DNA of 64,000 nt. Origin: Cavia porcellus (taxonomy: Eukaryota; Chordata; Mammalia; Rodentia; Caviidae). Under the pieces are notes generated by a model. That model was not told the origin of the DNA. It worked only from the letters and a program-made list of their open reading frames with translations, and did no database searches. The DNA is taken from the NCBI RefSeq assembly GCF_034190915.1, contig NW_026947485.1, positions 49,893,019 through 49,957,018 of the forward strand, given 5' to 3'. Position numbers and translations under genes: made by a program. Below, in pieces: positions 1-11,904 of this stretch (its first letter is position 1; every line of letters begins with the position of its first letter).

Positions 1-955
1 TGGGTTCAACCCACAGCACCATTAAAACAAAGCAAAGAACAGTCTTTCAGTGCTTTTATCCTTCCTAGTAGTGATAATTAGTGATCATACATACTAGGCA
101 TACACAAAATGCATTTTTAAATGCAGGTCTATAACCATCCCTACAACTGTGATTAAGTTAAATGAATATATTTCAAGGAAATAAACACATAGATTTTATT
201 ATGGAAGTTCTAGTAGAGCCTTTAAAGAAACACATGCCTTTAATGTACTATCAAGTAATAATCACTATTGGCCAACTTGCAAAATAGAAATTTTCAATAA
301 ACATCTGCACTATGGAGAGAAGGGGTTCCCCCATCCTCGGATCCTATGCATGGAAAATGTCCTTCTGCCATTGGGAATTAGGTTTTTCTCAATCAGAATA
401 TTTAACAGTGTGTTCTGTAGATGTAGTTCATTGGATCATCATTAAGAAAATAATTTAGTGTTCTTCGAAAAAATACTTTCTCAGAGGCTCCTGTTAAGAC
501 AAAGCTGTGAGCCTTTGCTCTCCTATCTTAACATGCAGTCCTGAAGTGACCTCCAGAAGACCCCATCCCCTCCCTTTGCAGCTGCCCCTGAAACTGAGCT
601 CATCCCCTCTTCCCTGGCTGACTGCAGGGCATGAATTTGGGCACAGGCCATCAGAAATCTTAAGCTTAAGGAAGTAAAGGATGGTCTTTAGCTTAGTAAT
701 TCTTCTGACTTCATTTTAAATGTGATAAACTACTCCTTTACTACTTCAGCTATTTTTTTGCCTAGTACACTGTGTATACTTAATACTATCAGACACTTAA
801 AAACTGCTGAGAGGTCTTGAGTGTTATTATCATTAAAGTATGTATATGAGGTAAGCAATATGTTAGCGTGCTTTAATCATCTTATACATATATTAAAGCA
901 TCACGTTATGCAGCATATTTATAATTTTTGTCAACTAGACGTTAATATTAAAAAT
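1..955. other. CTTNBP2 intronic sequence, nothing recognised
   Basis: AT-rich sequence upstream of the first exon I can read. I see no splice-bounded open frame that joins to the downstream exons and no clear repeat. An upstream CTTNBP2 exon could be hidden here, but I cannot support one. Confidence 0.5.
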
Positions 956-959
956 GCAA

Positions 960-1110
960 TAGCCTTGGCTTTGCCACCTGTTACATTTGTGACCTTAGGA
1001 ATATTTTTATTTCTCCTCTCAAGTAAAATGTTTACCTCTGGCTTACAGTGAGAATTAAATGAGAGAAACATGTATTGCCCTAGCAGGTAAATAATATACC
1101 TCATAGTATG
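960..1110 (+). repeat. MIR SINE fragment
   Basis: The order of short blocks follows the MIR core and 3' half: a 'ctttgccacctgttac' block, 'tgtgacctta', 'taaaatg', then 'gaattaaatgagagaaacatg' shortened at its end. It is diverged, as expected for an ancient mammal-wide SINE. Boundaries are approximate. Confidence 0.65.
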
Positions 1111-1275
1111 TTATCAGCTATCCCTCCTTCAGTCCAAGCAAAGATAAAGTCAGTTTCAGCTAGACCTGTGTTTTATAGTTTCAAGTTTTTATCAGTTTTT
1201 ATTTTGGACTTTTAAAAGCAAGAGAAAAACAGCAGCATTCTAAGCCCAGCCCCTCTGTTCCACCTGTCTCTGCAG

Positions 1276-1454
1276 TTCAGAGGTCAGGTGCCCTCGTCCT
1301 CCGATCCCACGTGTAGAATTGTCAACTGGGTTCCGTGTGTCTGGCGTCAGCTCAACTCCTGCCTGGCCCGCTTGGGCACACCTGAAGCTCTTCTTGGCCC
1401 AAAGCATTTCCTGTCTTGTCCTGTAGTTCCAGGACATGCCCAAGCGACAGTGAA
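1276..1454 (+). CDS. CTTNBP2: CTTNBP2 (cortactin-binding protein 2) internal exon
   Basis: First of seven exons of the C-terminal part of CTTNBP2, a large neuronal scaffold protein. The family has an N-terminal coiled coil, proline-rich cortactin-binding segments and ankyrin repeats, and acts at dendritic spines with cortactin and striatin/PP2A complexes. The exon lies between a pyrimidine-rich acceptor ending 'ctctgcag' and a consensus donor 'gtaagta'. It is open throughout in one frame for 59 codons plus two bases. It includes [19 protein letters not shown] and then [18 protein letters not shown], which I recognise from the C-terminal third of CTTNBP2. The two leftover bases 'aa' join 'g' at 3573 to make a Lys codon. 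An alternative acceptor six bases downstream cannot be excluded. Exons farther upstream lie outside the window or were not found. Confidence 0.88.
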
Positions 1455-1644
1455 GTAAGTACTTTTTCTCTTTGACTACTTATGGTAAAGCCATGATAAA
1501 TTTGGAGTATTTGAGAAAATATTGAACTGACTGCTTGTGCCACCCCCTGTGATTAACACACCGTGCTGGTTCTGAGCACTCCTATCACAGCATGGCCAGG
1601 ACTTGCCTGGGTCCTATGCCAACTGTTGTGGGGAGGGTTTTTGT

Positions 1645-1832
1645 TGGCAATACTGGGTGTTGAACCCAAGATGTTTTCACTGAGCTACATCCCCATTTTT
1701 TTTTTTTTTTTTTTTTCTGAAACATGGACTCACTAAGTTGCCTGGCCTGGCTTGAATTTGCAGTCTTCCTGCATTCTTCCTGCCTCAGCCTCCCAGAGTT
1801 CTAGATTACAGTCATGCATCACCAGGCCTGAT
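1645..1832 (-). repeat. B1-ID composite SINE
   Basis: Read on the + strand, an ID-type tRNA-derived half comes first ('tgaacccaag', 'actgagctacatcccca'), then a run of about 22 T, then a B1 half ('cctgcctcagcctccca'). This reversed order is typical of B1-ID composites in several non-murid rodent lineages. Confidence 0.75.
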
Positions 1833-3572
1833 TAGGCAATTATGTTTTGGCTAAGAACTAGGTAGCAGTTTTCCCTCTGTTATGAAATATTCATCAAAAC
1901 TATGTTTGGCTTTCTGCATAATCTTCTGGCAAGGTCTTGCATGAGCAATTTCATTAGGTGTTTTATGTTTCCTACCTCCAAAGACCCAGCATTCAATTAA
2001 ACTGAAAAAGTTCCTCCTCCATAGATACTTACATACTTACTATGTTTTCCTTTGTTCTTTAGTGCAACTTAAAAGCTACAGACATATGTACAATAAAATT
2101 AATGAATTAGAAAATCAAAAGGAAATGGAAGAAAAGGTTTGCCATCATTTGCTTAGGATCATATTATTAGCTGCTAGATTTGCTTCTGTATTTTCTGGCA
2201 GAAATAGATTTTAAAAACAGGGGATACAGAATATAATATACCTCCCCTGTTGTGAGATAAAGCAATTTAGTAACAGTTAATAGAGGAACAGGAAGAAATT
2301 TCTTGCATTAAAAACATTGCATTCATTTATATAATCATTTCTCTCTCCGTCAGTATCACAATTAAACTTAAGTCTTTTTTACCTCCATAATCTTAAGATT
2401 CCTAGGAACCAGTTTTGGCCTTTCCCACAGGAGTACAGTCAGTGGGTGACAGGAACTGTGGAGGCTGAGACTTTCCACCCTTTTAGCAGCCAGCAGTTGG
2501 CCTTCTGTGGTTCAGGGTGCTGCATCCAAGACACAGACCCTTTACTCCCAGCATGGCCACAGAATGGGCTTCATGGTTCCCGTTGACCCTTTATTCCTGG
2601 GGTCCCCCAGGTGACTCTTAGGAGTCCAGGTGATGCTGGGTTTGCATCGCAGCTATGGTAACCACCCCAGCCCCATTTTCTAAAGAGGAATGTGAGCAAT
2701 CTGTGCACCCTCTGTCCTGAAGGACATCATCATCCTGGTCAGGAAACAGATCTGCTCTCTGCTTCCATAGGGCACACAGTCTCTGTTTTCCAAGTCTGAA
2801 AAGCTAACACAGGATGTGCAGAAACACTGGGAATGATGGTTTCCCTACTGTCCTCATAGCCATGTGTGAGCTCGCCCCCTTTGTTTGCAATTAAAGTTTA
2901 TAATCTTTGTACATTTAACACTCTGAGGAATAACTATATAATTTTGACCCCTGTAGTAGAATACCAAAATTTTTTTCTGTATTCTGATACAGTTTTAATT
3001 TATATAATAGTAGACAGTAACAGAGAAGCTTTCACTAAAAGATCAGTGCTTCCCACTTGGACAGTAGTTCCTATAATGCCTGAAAGTTTTATGCCATTAT
3101 CTACTAGCTTTGAAAAACCATTCATATGCAACAATAAATCCTTGCCTCAGGACAGGTAGATTTAATTTAGTAATAATCTGAACTTCGGAAATATTCAAAC
3201 ATAATACTTATATATTCTAAGGAAGAGAAAGAGCTATTTCAAAATGAACTTTCAGGAAATCTGAATTTTTCCAGACTCCCTAAGACCCTGTCATGTATTT
3301 ATTTTTCCATATATTCATTCAACACTCAGGAACTGATTCCAGGATTGAGACAGATGTGTAAAGAGTTTCACTTGAAATTCATTGTGCTTTTGAGGCAATT
3401 TCAGAGTACTTGGGTACTAGATAATTTCACTTATTCTGAAACAACCTGGGAATTGAAGCAAGCATATTTATAGAAGCACTTTTCTCCCATGGTCTTCAAA
3501 CCTGTCTTTTGTGGAGTAGCGCATAATCCGGAAGAGGACGGCCTCTAACTATGACCCTATCTTCCTTGCGAG
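1833..3572. other. CTTNBP2 intron, no other feature seen
   Basis: This is the rest of the intron between the exons at 1276-1454 and 3573-3778. A 97-codon open frame at 2866-3159 is AT-rich, has no family resemblance and does not fit the splice phases. I treat it as chance. Confidence 0.5.
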
Positions 3573-3778
3573 GTGGATGTCTAAACTGTGGAATGCTGTC
3601 ATCGCACCCAGAGTCCAAGAAGCAATATTATCTGGAGCCTCTGTGAAAGGACAACCCGGCCTCGGGCAGACAGCTGCTAAGAAGCACCCCAGCCAAGGCC
3701 AGCAGGCTGTGGTTAAAGCCGCTCTCAGCATCTTGCTTAATAAAGCTGTTCTGCATGGCTGTCCCCTCCCCAAGGCAG
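3573..3778 (+). CDS. CTTNBP2: CTTNBP2 internal exon
   Basis: The exon runs from the acceptor 'cttccttgcgag' to the donor 'gtatgtgg'. Its first base completes the Lys codon begun at 1453-1454. It then reads 68 codons beginning [20 protein letters not shown] and including [20 protein letters not shown], distinctive of the CTTNBP2 C-terminal region. The final 'g' is completed by 'ag' of the next exon (Glu). An ATG lies at the second full codon, so a naive open-frame search would start there and read past the donor. The splice phases on both sides show it is internal. Confidence 0.92.
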
Positions 3779-4106
3779 GTATGTGGGTCCTACTGGGAGG
3801 AGAGGAAATTCACACTCTTAGGAACCACACCTTGGAATTTGTTTCCAGGGAGTTCTTTTGTCTCTTTGTAACTAGTGAAATAATAGACATTTCACAACTG
3901 TGCGCCAGAACTGTGTTTAATTGTTGGCTCAGGTTTGAATTCCAGAGCTCCAGGTAAGCTACGGGCCAGTTCATAAAAGCAGGGTATTCAACCAGACCGG
4001 GCTTCTGAAGAGTCAGTGTCTCTGAGAGTTAGAAATGTACTTTGCTTTATCCTATGAAGCCTCATTGTCACTGCCTTTTAGTCAAATGGGATCCTTGTTG
4101 TTTTAG

Positions 4107-4283
4107 AGCTAGAGCAGCACACAGCTGATTTCAAAGGAGGAAGTTTCCCGTTATCCATAGTTTCAAGTTACAGCAAGAAGAAAGGAGAGAGCGGCGCTTG
4201 GAGAAAGGTGAACACCAGCCCTCGCAAGAAGTCCTGCCGGTTCTCGGCACCCGTCTGCCACAAGCCGGACCTGAGCCGCGCAG
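4107..4283 (+). CDS. CTTNBP2: CTTNBP2 internal exon, GC-rich 3' half
   Basis: Acceptor 'ttgttgttttag', donor 'gtagggg'. Phase is 2 bases + 58 codons + 1 base, consistent with both neighbours. The peptide runs from [20 protein letters not shown] through a basic stretch ([15 protein letters not shown], then [10 protein letters not shown]) to KPDLSRA. This is a low-complexity, basic, probably disordered part of the scaffold. The second half is unusually GC- and CpG-rich compared with its neighbours, and the richness continues into the intron. Confidence 0.9.
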
Positions 4284-5195
4284 GTAGGGGAGGCCCGCGC
4301 TGCGCTGCCCGCAGGGAGGTGGCGCTAAACGTCAGGGTTCCTGGGCCGACGGGCTTGTGTTTTATGTGTGCATTTTGCAAATTTCTAAATGCTTCAGTGC
4401 ATATTTCCATGGAATACACGGTAAAATGTAATTTCCAAAAACATTTAAGACCCTGCTTTCATACTTGAATCCCAAAATTAAATATATATTTTGTTAATGC
4501 TTTTTAAAAATTAGTTTTCCTTGGTGTTTGCAATCAAATTAATGAATTGCACTTCAGCATGATTCTGTCTTTTTACCTGGCTGTTCCTAAGCCAAATTTA
4601 TTTGTAAAAATATGTGGCAAGACATATTTGATACAAATGTAAGGCCTTCAGGGGTGAGTCAGTTTCACACTTCTGACAGATTCTGTGGGAGGCGGTGAAA
4701 ATGGAGGAGGAGAAATAACCCTCCCTCATGGAGTCTCTCTTCTAGTCAGGAGCTAAGGAATTATGCCCACCATGAGCGTTCGCACTATAGCTGACTCAAT
4801 CAATAAAAGGGATATAAATTTAAAGCAATATTATAAATAGGTCTAACTCAGAAACTAAGTATTTTAAAAAGTTAAATTGACTTTAAACCTATTTATATTT
4901 TAGTGATTGTTTAGACCTGATATATCAAATATGATTTCTTTTGAACCATGGAAGTGTCTGATTCATAAAATGTACTACTGTGAAGTCAGTGAGTTTACTG
5001 ACTTCGAAAGAGATTTACAGACTCTAAAAACTAATTTTACGCAGAACATGATTTATGGACTGGTAGTTTATCTTTTTTTTATTTTCTATAATAATTATTT
5101 CCAATAATTGCACTGGATATAGGATTATTAAAACAATGTTTGAACTGATTTTGATTTTTTGACCCCATTGTTTTTAAAAAGTGACCCACACAGAC
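4284..5195. other. CTTNBP2 intron, 5' part
   Basis: The first ~70 bases continue the CpG-rich patch of the preceding exon. After that the sequence is AT-rich, with no repeat or gene I can support. Confidence 0.5.
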
Positions 5196-5281
5196 TTGGG
5201 TGAAGCTCCTCGGTAGAACATTTTCCCACCAGTGTGTGAGGCCTGCGTTCCACCCTCAGCAGGACGCAAACAAAACAAAAA
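5196..5281 (+). repeat. ID-type SINE, diverged
   Basis: The sequence resembles a degraded ID element: 'gaagctcctcggtagaaca' (A-box region), 'gtgtgtgaggcctgcgttcc' (towards the B-box), then 'caccctcagca' and an A-rich tail with CAAA units. Confidence 0.65.
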
Positions 5282-6181
5282 TGCCACCATCACAAGAACC
5301 CCTTGGCATATAGAATACAATTTGAGCTCCCAAATGTGGTAGACATAACCCATTTCTTTTCTGACCTAAAACAGAAGGTATGAGCTTCCATAGTCCACAG
5401 CCCAAGGCCAGCATTTAATAAAGCAGTTAGGGAAAATCCTCATCACTGCTTTCAGACAACAGCAAAAATGAATAAAAAATTAGTACAGGGATTGTGTTCA
5501 GTGAGGGTATATTCAACTTTTTGGAATAATTCTTTATATGAAATTATTGCTGGCACAAATTTTTTTTCTAATTTTAGAAGTCTAAATGTATTATTGTGTC
5601 TATAAAGTTGAGTATTTTAGAAACATATTTTATTACAATTTAAAATGGTTAACAGCAAGAAATGCCTTACATTATGATCAGTATACACAAACCTATTATT
5701 ACTTGAATATGTGTAACTGATACCAGTTAATATACTTTTTTCAAACAGTGTTAGGCTATTTTTTTTCTTAAATGGATCACCATTTGCAGCTTGAAAAACA
5801 TTGATAGGATTTCCATGGCCCTTTGTATCCTGTTTATTTTTTGAGTAACACATAGCTATTAGAGTTTAAACTTCCACACAAACTGTAACAGACCCACAGC
5901 TCAAAAAACTACATTTGATTACAGCATCAGTAATGTCAGCAGGCAAACAAAGGCAGATAAAGGGAGATTACCATCTTTAAAGATAGGACCCTTAATGTGT
6001 CTGCAAGCTATGGCAATGGCCACTGTCTTGGGGAGAGTCCCCTTAGGAGGTGGATGCTAATCCAAGAACTGTATCATTGTATTCTACAACTGCATCATTA
6101 TAATCTATTTCATTCAAACACCAAGTTCTAGACATGCAGGGATAATGATACGTTCTATTGAAAATTATAATTTTTTAACAG
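5282..6181. other. CTTNBP2 intron, nothing recognised
   Basis: AT-rich intronic sequence before the 64-nt exon. A 78-codon minus-strand open frame here shows no recognisable features. Confidence 0.5.
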
Positions 6182-6245
6182 GTATAAAAAATGTGACTAT
6201 ATCACAGCTGAATTGTAACAGGAACGCTTCTTTGTCAAAGCAAAA
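6182..6245 (+). CDS. CTTNBP2: CTTNBP2 micro-exon (64 nt)
   Basis: A small exon bounded by 'ttttttaacag' and 'gtaagttcc', too short for simple open-frame detection. Without it the flanking exons do not join in frame: the exon ending at 4283 leaves one base, while the exon at 7342 needs two bases supplied. With it the reading is Gly-IKNVTISQLNCNRNASLSKQ-Lys, which matches the corresponding CTTNBP2 segment and restores phase on both sides. The first Gly and last Lys are split codons. Confidence 0.9.
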
Positions 6246-7341
6246 GTAAGTTCCCCTTTCTGATTTTACTCAAATATAAATCAAGTGACTCTCATTAAAT
6301 GTTCCACATTCTTAGCTTATATAATTATTATGCTGTTAAACTAATAGATTTCATTCACATGCTGGCATTAAACTAAAATCTAATGAATGAATGAAATCTT
6401 CAAGTAAAATAGCTAAAACTTCCTTAATCTTTGTTAATATAAAGACTTCATTTAGTTTGTTGAATAAGTGTAGAAGCATTATAGTCTTCATTTTTTTATC
6501 AAGCTTGATCATTACTATATCTGACAGTACATTGTAAACATTTCTGTTATTTCCCTGTAACAAGCTGAAAAAGTAAATAAGATCCAAATAGATATTGTGA
6601 AAGAGAAAGAAACTACTTTTAGAAACTCTTAGATGAGTTTTCTAACATTAGATTTACAGAAACAGCATGATTTCTATATTCATAGTGATAGTTTCAGTTG
6701 TTTCTAGAGAATTGTTATTTCAGTGTACAAATTGAGCTATCAAGGATCATTTGGTTAATCAGAGAAGACACATGTCTGGGTATTATGCAAGTGGGTCCTA
6801 TGAATCGTGCGCCCTGGTCCCTTTGTGAGTAACATCTAGGATCCTGATCCCTAGTTTGCAGCATTAGAGGAGGGAAAGATAGAGAGACAGGAGGGCAGTA
6901 AAGGAAACTGCATTTCATGCTATTTCTGCCAGGCACACTACGAGGTCCATTATGCATCCCTGCCTCATGCTCTGAGGTAGGTGTAAGGAATCTGTACAGT
7001 GGAGGAAACCCAGGGATGAGATTGTAAGGAAAAAAAGCCTGAACCTGGCTTGGAGAGATGGAAGAAAAGGAGAGATAAAAATTGAATTTTCATCTATCTA
7101 AGTACATTTCGTTGTGAAGTAAAATTATAACCTATTAAGAATTTTGAGGAAGAGTTGGTAAGACCTATGATTACTTTAGTACTTTAATCTCTCAAGTTTT
7201 GGGGTTGTTGTAGTAAAAGTATTGAAATTCTTTCCCCATTCTACATCAGATCCCCCCAGAAAGATACAGTCTCTGTATTTCCATATTGGGAAATGAGTTG
7301 GTGCTTTTAATTTGAAAAGCTCTCTTCTGAACTTGTGCTAG
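6246..7341. other. CTTNBP2 intron, nothing recognised
   Basis: AT-rich intron with no recognisable repeat, RNA gene or extra exon. Confidence 0.5.
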
Positions 7342-7474
7342 GTCCTTAGAGAACGATCTCTCATTGACTTTGACTTTGGATCCAAGACTTTCTCTGGGTT
7401 CCGATGATGAAGCAGATCTTGTCAAGGAACTTCAGAGTATGTGCTCTAGCAAATCTGAATCTGACATAAGCAAG
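7342..7474 (+). CDS. CTTNBP2: CTTNBP2 internal exon
   Basis: Acceptor 'cttgtgctag', donor 'gtaagcag'. The first base completes Lys with the preceding 'aa'. It then encodes 44 codons including [20 protein letters not shown] and [20 protein letters not shown], ending in a complete Lys codon. The segment is acidic and serine-rich and is strongly conserved in CTTNBP2. Confidence 0.93.
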
Positions 7475-8680
7475 GTAAGCAGTGTGAATGTGTGAGGGCA
7501 GAGACTGGCTCTGCCCAGCAGCAGGGAGACTTACCTTGCTTGAAAACTTCTTTTTTCCAAACCATATATAAAAAGGGAGTTAGTAAAGCTGGCTTTTCCA
7601 ACTATTTCCTAAAGACCTAGATAGGGTGTCAGTTGCATCCACACAAATGACACCAGCATCTTTGGACAACTTTTTATATAAGCCCAAATTTGAGTGTCCT
7701 CAGACTTTCTTGATGTTAACTGTGGCATGTAAGGCATCCATCAATAAGTGAGAATTGCAGTAGCTTCACAGTACATTCATTACAGTCAGAGTGATAGAAA
7801 CTTCATTTTACAAGTAAAAAACGATTGCCCTGTATAATACATATCCTGATCTTTAACCACTCGGGAGTTTTCCCTGGGTATCACTGGGACAGGGCACTTG
7901 TTTATATACTATTTGGATCATCTGTCAAGCAGATGTCATTTCAATCAATCAATTCTTGTATTGAATAAATTTTATATAGTTTTTATATGTTCAATTGTAA
8001 AAATAAATGAAAATGTGCAAATTTTGGTAATGCTATATTTAATTAGAGTGGTGAAATTTGAGACCTAAGTATGGGAACCAGTGACCCAAAAATCTCAAGG
8101 AAAATAGAAATAGAGCTAAGTTCCAGCTGTTTTAGCATTCTGGTATCTGCAGAAAACTTAACCAAGCTTCCTTGATAACTGCCTTTTGCTTGGAGGGCTG
8201 CATACCTAAGACTTACAACCTGTGCACATTGCTCTGCAAGGGTTAGGTGTTGCACTTGAACAATCAAAATCTCTAGGAGAAAGTCCCAGTGACTATCTTA
8301 TTTAACATTACTAGAAGTAAGAATTTCATTTGTAGAAATGAATTTAATTTCTGAGAAAATAAGATAATGAATTAAAAGTTTTCAAATTTTATATCCTCTA
8401 CTTAGCAAATGACTTTTTCTTCCTACAGAGTTCTCCTTCTCTTCAACTGTTAGTCAACTCCTTTCCTTTAGAGAATAGTTCTCATGTACTTGCTGTCAGT
8501 TTCACATTAAAGCTTTGCGTATTTCCCATGAACAGTACAGGATTTGGGGGTGTGCTGTGTAGTGCTCCTGAGGGTCAAGTTAGCGCTTCTCTAGGTTTTG
8601 TCCTGTGACAGTCAGCTGTGCTTTGGGTGTGTCCCCACTGTAACTGTGGAGATGTGACTTGTAAGTTTCATATTTTCCAG
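7475..8680. other. CTTNBP2 intron, nothing recognised
   Basis: AT-rich intron. No repeat family is clear to me. Confidence 0.5.
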
Positions 8681-8782
8681 ATTGCTGATTCCAGGGATGA
8701 TTTAAGGATGTTTGATAATTCAGGAAACAACCCTGCATTTTCAGCAACTGTTAATAATGCAAGAATGCCAGTGTCACCAAAG
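8681..8782 (+). CDS. CTTNBP2: CTTNBP2 internal exon (102 nt)
   Basis: Acceptor 'tattttccag', donor 'gtaagtg'. It encodes exactly 34 codons in phase 0, [20 protein letters not shown] followed by [14 protein letters not shown]. It is symmetric (102 nt), so skipping it would keep the reading frame. Confidence 0.92.
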
Positions 8783-10411
8783 GTAAGTGTTTTTTCTGTT
8801 CAAAATAGGACAAGGAGTGATTGTGGAAATGATTTCACAAATCTTCTTTCAGTGTGAATCATGAAGTTAATTTTAAACCACCCCTAAAAAAATCAGAGTT
8901 AGGATAAAGGTAAAAGTACTCATTAATTAAGGTAAAAAGATGATGTTGTTCAGGTGACAGTTTTAACATTGCTTTTTCCAATCTATTTGATACTCTAATT
9001 TTTTCCCAAAATTTTAGGTGTCTTTTAAAAATTTTCCTTTGCTTTTCATTTTTACATGCCAATTACAAGTAGTGTTAGCATCTTTCACTGTGGTTATTAT
9101 ATTTTTAAATGTATTGCCTTGCATTTGAGAAAGTTTTAAGAATTCTTGCACTTTGGAAAAGTTGAGGTCATTACAAGAAGTCTGAATAATAAAGATTGAC
9201 CTATTTTCAAAAATTCATTTTAATCTTAATTTTCTAACCTGCCATGATACTCATTACATGCCTTTTAAAACAAGGGAGAACAGCAAATAAAAGACTTGAG
9301 ATTCCAATCGATTTCACTCACTCTTGAAATCACTTCCTTGACTGTGGCACTGGCTTTTTATCAATTGGTTAATAAGTGACCAAGACAGTGTGGTATCCTT
9401 GGGTAGACAGAAATATAAAACAATTTTTTACCCATTTGTTAGTAAAGATGCACTTAATAATATGCGGTTTGCTGTCCAATGCCAATTGCCATTCACATCC
9501 TGCTCTCATCTACTACTCCTGTGGTGGCTTAGGAAGACTTGTGTGTGAGACAGTTGGGGCTCAGAAGACAGAATGCTAAAGTGAGCCTGCTGTAGCTCTG
9601 AGCTCCACCCGACTATTTTCACTGCTGTATCAGATTTCAGCGCTGGGCTGTTAGGTGTGAAATTGTGAGCTGTCCATGTTGAGGGAAGAAGGCGGAGGTG
9701 GAGATCCTCAGAGCTTGAGTCCCTCACTAAACTCATAACGTGATGACTGAGGAGGAGCAGGGCCGCAAGCTCACTGTCCTGCCTCCACTCCGCATTGGTA
9801 ACCACAGAGCAGCACACAGAGTATTTAAGTGAGCATGACCTCTAAAAGTGACCTGGTGTCATTACTCAGCATTTTGGTTGGAAAGTACTTAGCTCGGTGG
9901 CTGTCTGTCATCTGTAAAGTCTCTGTTCATCATCTATATAAGATGACCTATTCTGAGTGTAGATTGAGCAGAGACCGGAGCCCATTGTTTGGCCCACTTG
10001 GCCCAGTCTATCAGATTCCTTGTAGAATGTATTTCGTGGCAGGGGATGAAAGGATCCTGTGAGAACAATGAGCCACTTCCTCCACAGCGCAGAGTCACTT
10101 TACTGCATGAAGAGACTGACTGCTGCTGTTGGAAACATTTTTGTGACCTTATCTCTATGACAAGATCGCGTTGAAATGCTGCAGTAAGATACTGTCCATA
10201 AAAACGGTACGGAAGTAGTATAAGCGCTGAGCAACTCAGACAACTTTGTTTTAAAGGAAGTTTGAAGACAGTGGTCCTTGTATCCCATCTGAACTAATGC
10301 AGGGCCCGTGGTCATTTATTAGGACAGTGGGTGTCACCTTTCTCTTCTGTTTCTTTGACCTCTAAAGACAGGAGCTCCTCCTTAGCAAGAGGATATTTTT
10401 CTCAGAATTTA
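8783..10411. other. CTTNBP2 last intron, 5' part
   Basis: No gene or clear repeat. Several open frames of 60-100 codons on both strands overlap one another and lack recognisable domains. Confidence 0.45.
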
Positions 10412-10425
10412 CCAGCAGAGGGCGC
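10412..10425 (+). promoter_or_regulatory. Predicted CTCF-binding core, forward orientation
   Basis: CCAGCAGAGGGCGC is an essentially perfect match to the CTCF core consensus CCA(C/G)CAG(A/G)(G/T)GGC(G/A)C. It lies in the last CTTNBP2 intron, about 49.2 kb beyond the CFTR stop codon at 59591. The human CFTR domain has a CTCF/cohesin boundary about 48.9 kb downstream of CFTR. The motif points right, into the CFTR domain, as expected for a left-hand loop anchor. Binding itself is inferred. Confidence 0.65.
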
Positions 10426-10429
10426 AGTC

Positions 10430-11900
10430 TCCTTCACTTGGCAGGCAGGTTCTACTATCCTGGGGATAACTAGCATTTCTTGGTCTTGGGCCCAGTTTCT
10501 TCTGTTATCAGGAAGTAATCCCCTTTAGAGGTAAGAGCACTGTGAGTTTGCTGAAATAATTTTCTCCTTTTTAACCAGCCGGCTGCTGTGTCTCCGGAAA
10601 GGGGCCTTGCAGCCACCATTATCCATCCCAAGTAGATTCTCTTCGACGTGTGCTATGGTGTAACTCCTTTAACAACCTTCTAATTAGAAGCAACAACTAC
10701 ATTCACTTGATAGAAGTACTAACAAAATGTTTTCTTCTGTAAATGCAAACTAACTTACTTTAGCAGAAGTTCTCATCCTTGGCAGCATAATCAAGTCCAC
10801 TTGAAGTTTGGGTTTTGATCCCCAGTGCCTGACCTCAGCCAGCTTTGGGTTCCAAGGCGCTACCTAGAGACTTGAAAGCTGTTTCTCATGTTCATCCAGG
10901 GATGACACCCTCAGAGCAGTTCCTCCTTATCACCTGTCACAATCCCATCTCCCTTCATGTTTCCCTTTTCTTCTTGTCCAACATTTGTCCAAAACTTCTT
11001 GTCCAAAACTTTAAAGTTTTCTGTATTAAAGAAAAGTGTGATCCACCTTTAACTCGCCTGCTTTGAGGAAGATGCTTCACTGTCAAGGTGTGGAGAAAAT
11101 CATTCTTTCCTGCAGCACAGTGTCTGTCTGGCTCTTGTTCTGTTCTTATCTCCCAACTGTGATCCTCTGTGGCCCACACTAAGTCCAAGAGAATGCCCTG
11201 TGTTCTCCTCCAACCTGTTTATATACAGTGTGGACATGCCAACCACAATAACTCGTGGGCATTTTTCTTGCTCGCATGATGAAGGCCAAAGAACAGACCA
11301 GGAGAGAGTATACAGTGTCTCCTTTCCTCCTCCTGAGCCTTGACAGTAGCCCCATGATTGCCTGGGGAAGTATAACAATAATAGCAAAATTATATTTTTG
11401 ATTCTTTAAGCCCGCTCACCACTGTCATTTTATATCATGCTATGTCTTCTGAACACTGTGTGTATGTTGGATTTGCTGGTGTTTTAGACCAAACTAAAAA
11501 ATGCTACTTGAATTCAGTTCCATTGCACTAAAAGTCACATCCTCTGTTTTCCCTGTTGAAGTCTAGTTTTAAAACTTTTAATGAGTATGTTGTTACTGTC
11601 AAAGAGAGAGAATAACCAGTGTTTACTGTTTCAGAACAGTTAGCTGAGGAGGCTTCTTATCCTGTTTGCAGAACCTCATACAATAGGGGGAAACACTGCA
11701 AGGAAAGTTAAGTATCCTGAGGTCTAGCTCCAGCTTCCTCACGCTGATGCTGAGCAAATATCTTACCTGTCTAGCTCTGGTTCTGCACAGGGAAAATGGC
11801 AGACTCTGACCAAGCGATCAGAAGAGCTGTGAAACCCTAGAAGAGCCTGCACCTAACCACACACAAAAATGCTGAGCCACCTAATCACAGAATTGCTGAG
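10430..11900. other. CTTNBP2 last intron, middle part
   Basis: No gene or repeat identified. At 10967-11009 there are short imperfect copies of 'cttcttgtccaaa', and a 16-bp palindrome AAAACTTTAAAGTTTT lies at 11005-11020. Both look minor. Confidence 0.45.
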
Positions 11901-11904
11901 CAGA

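Noticed and set aside
3577..3957. 126-codon open frame taken as a gene
   Set aside because: It is the CTTNBP2 exon 3573-3778 read past its donor into the intron; the start Met is internal.
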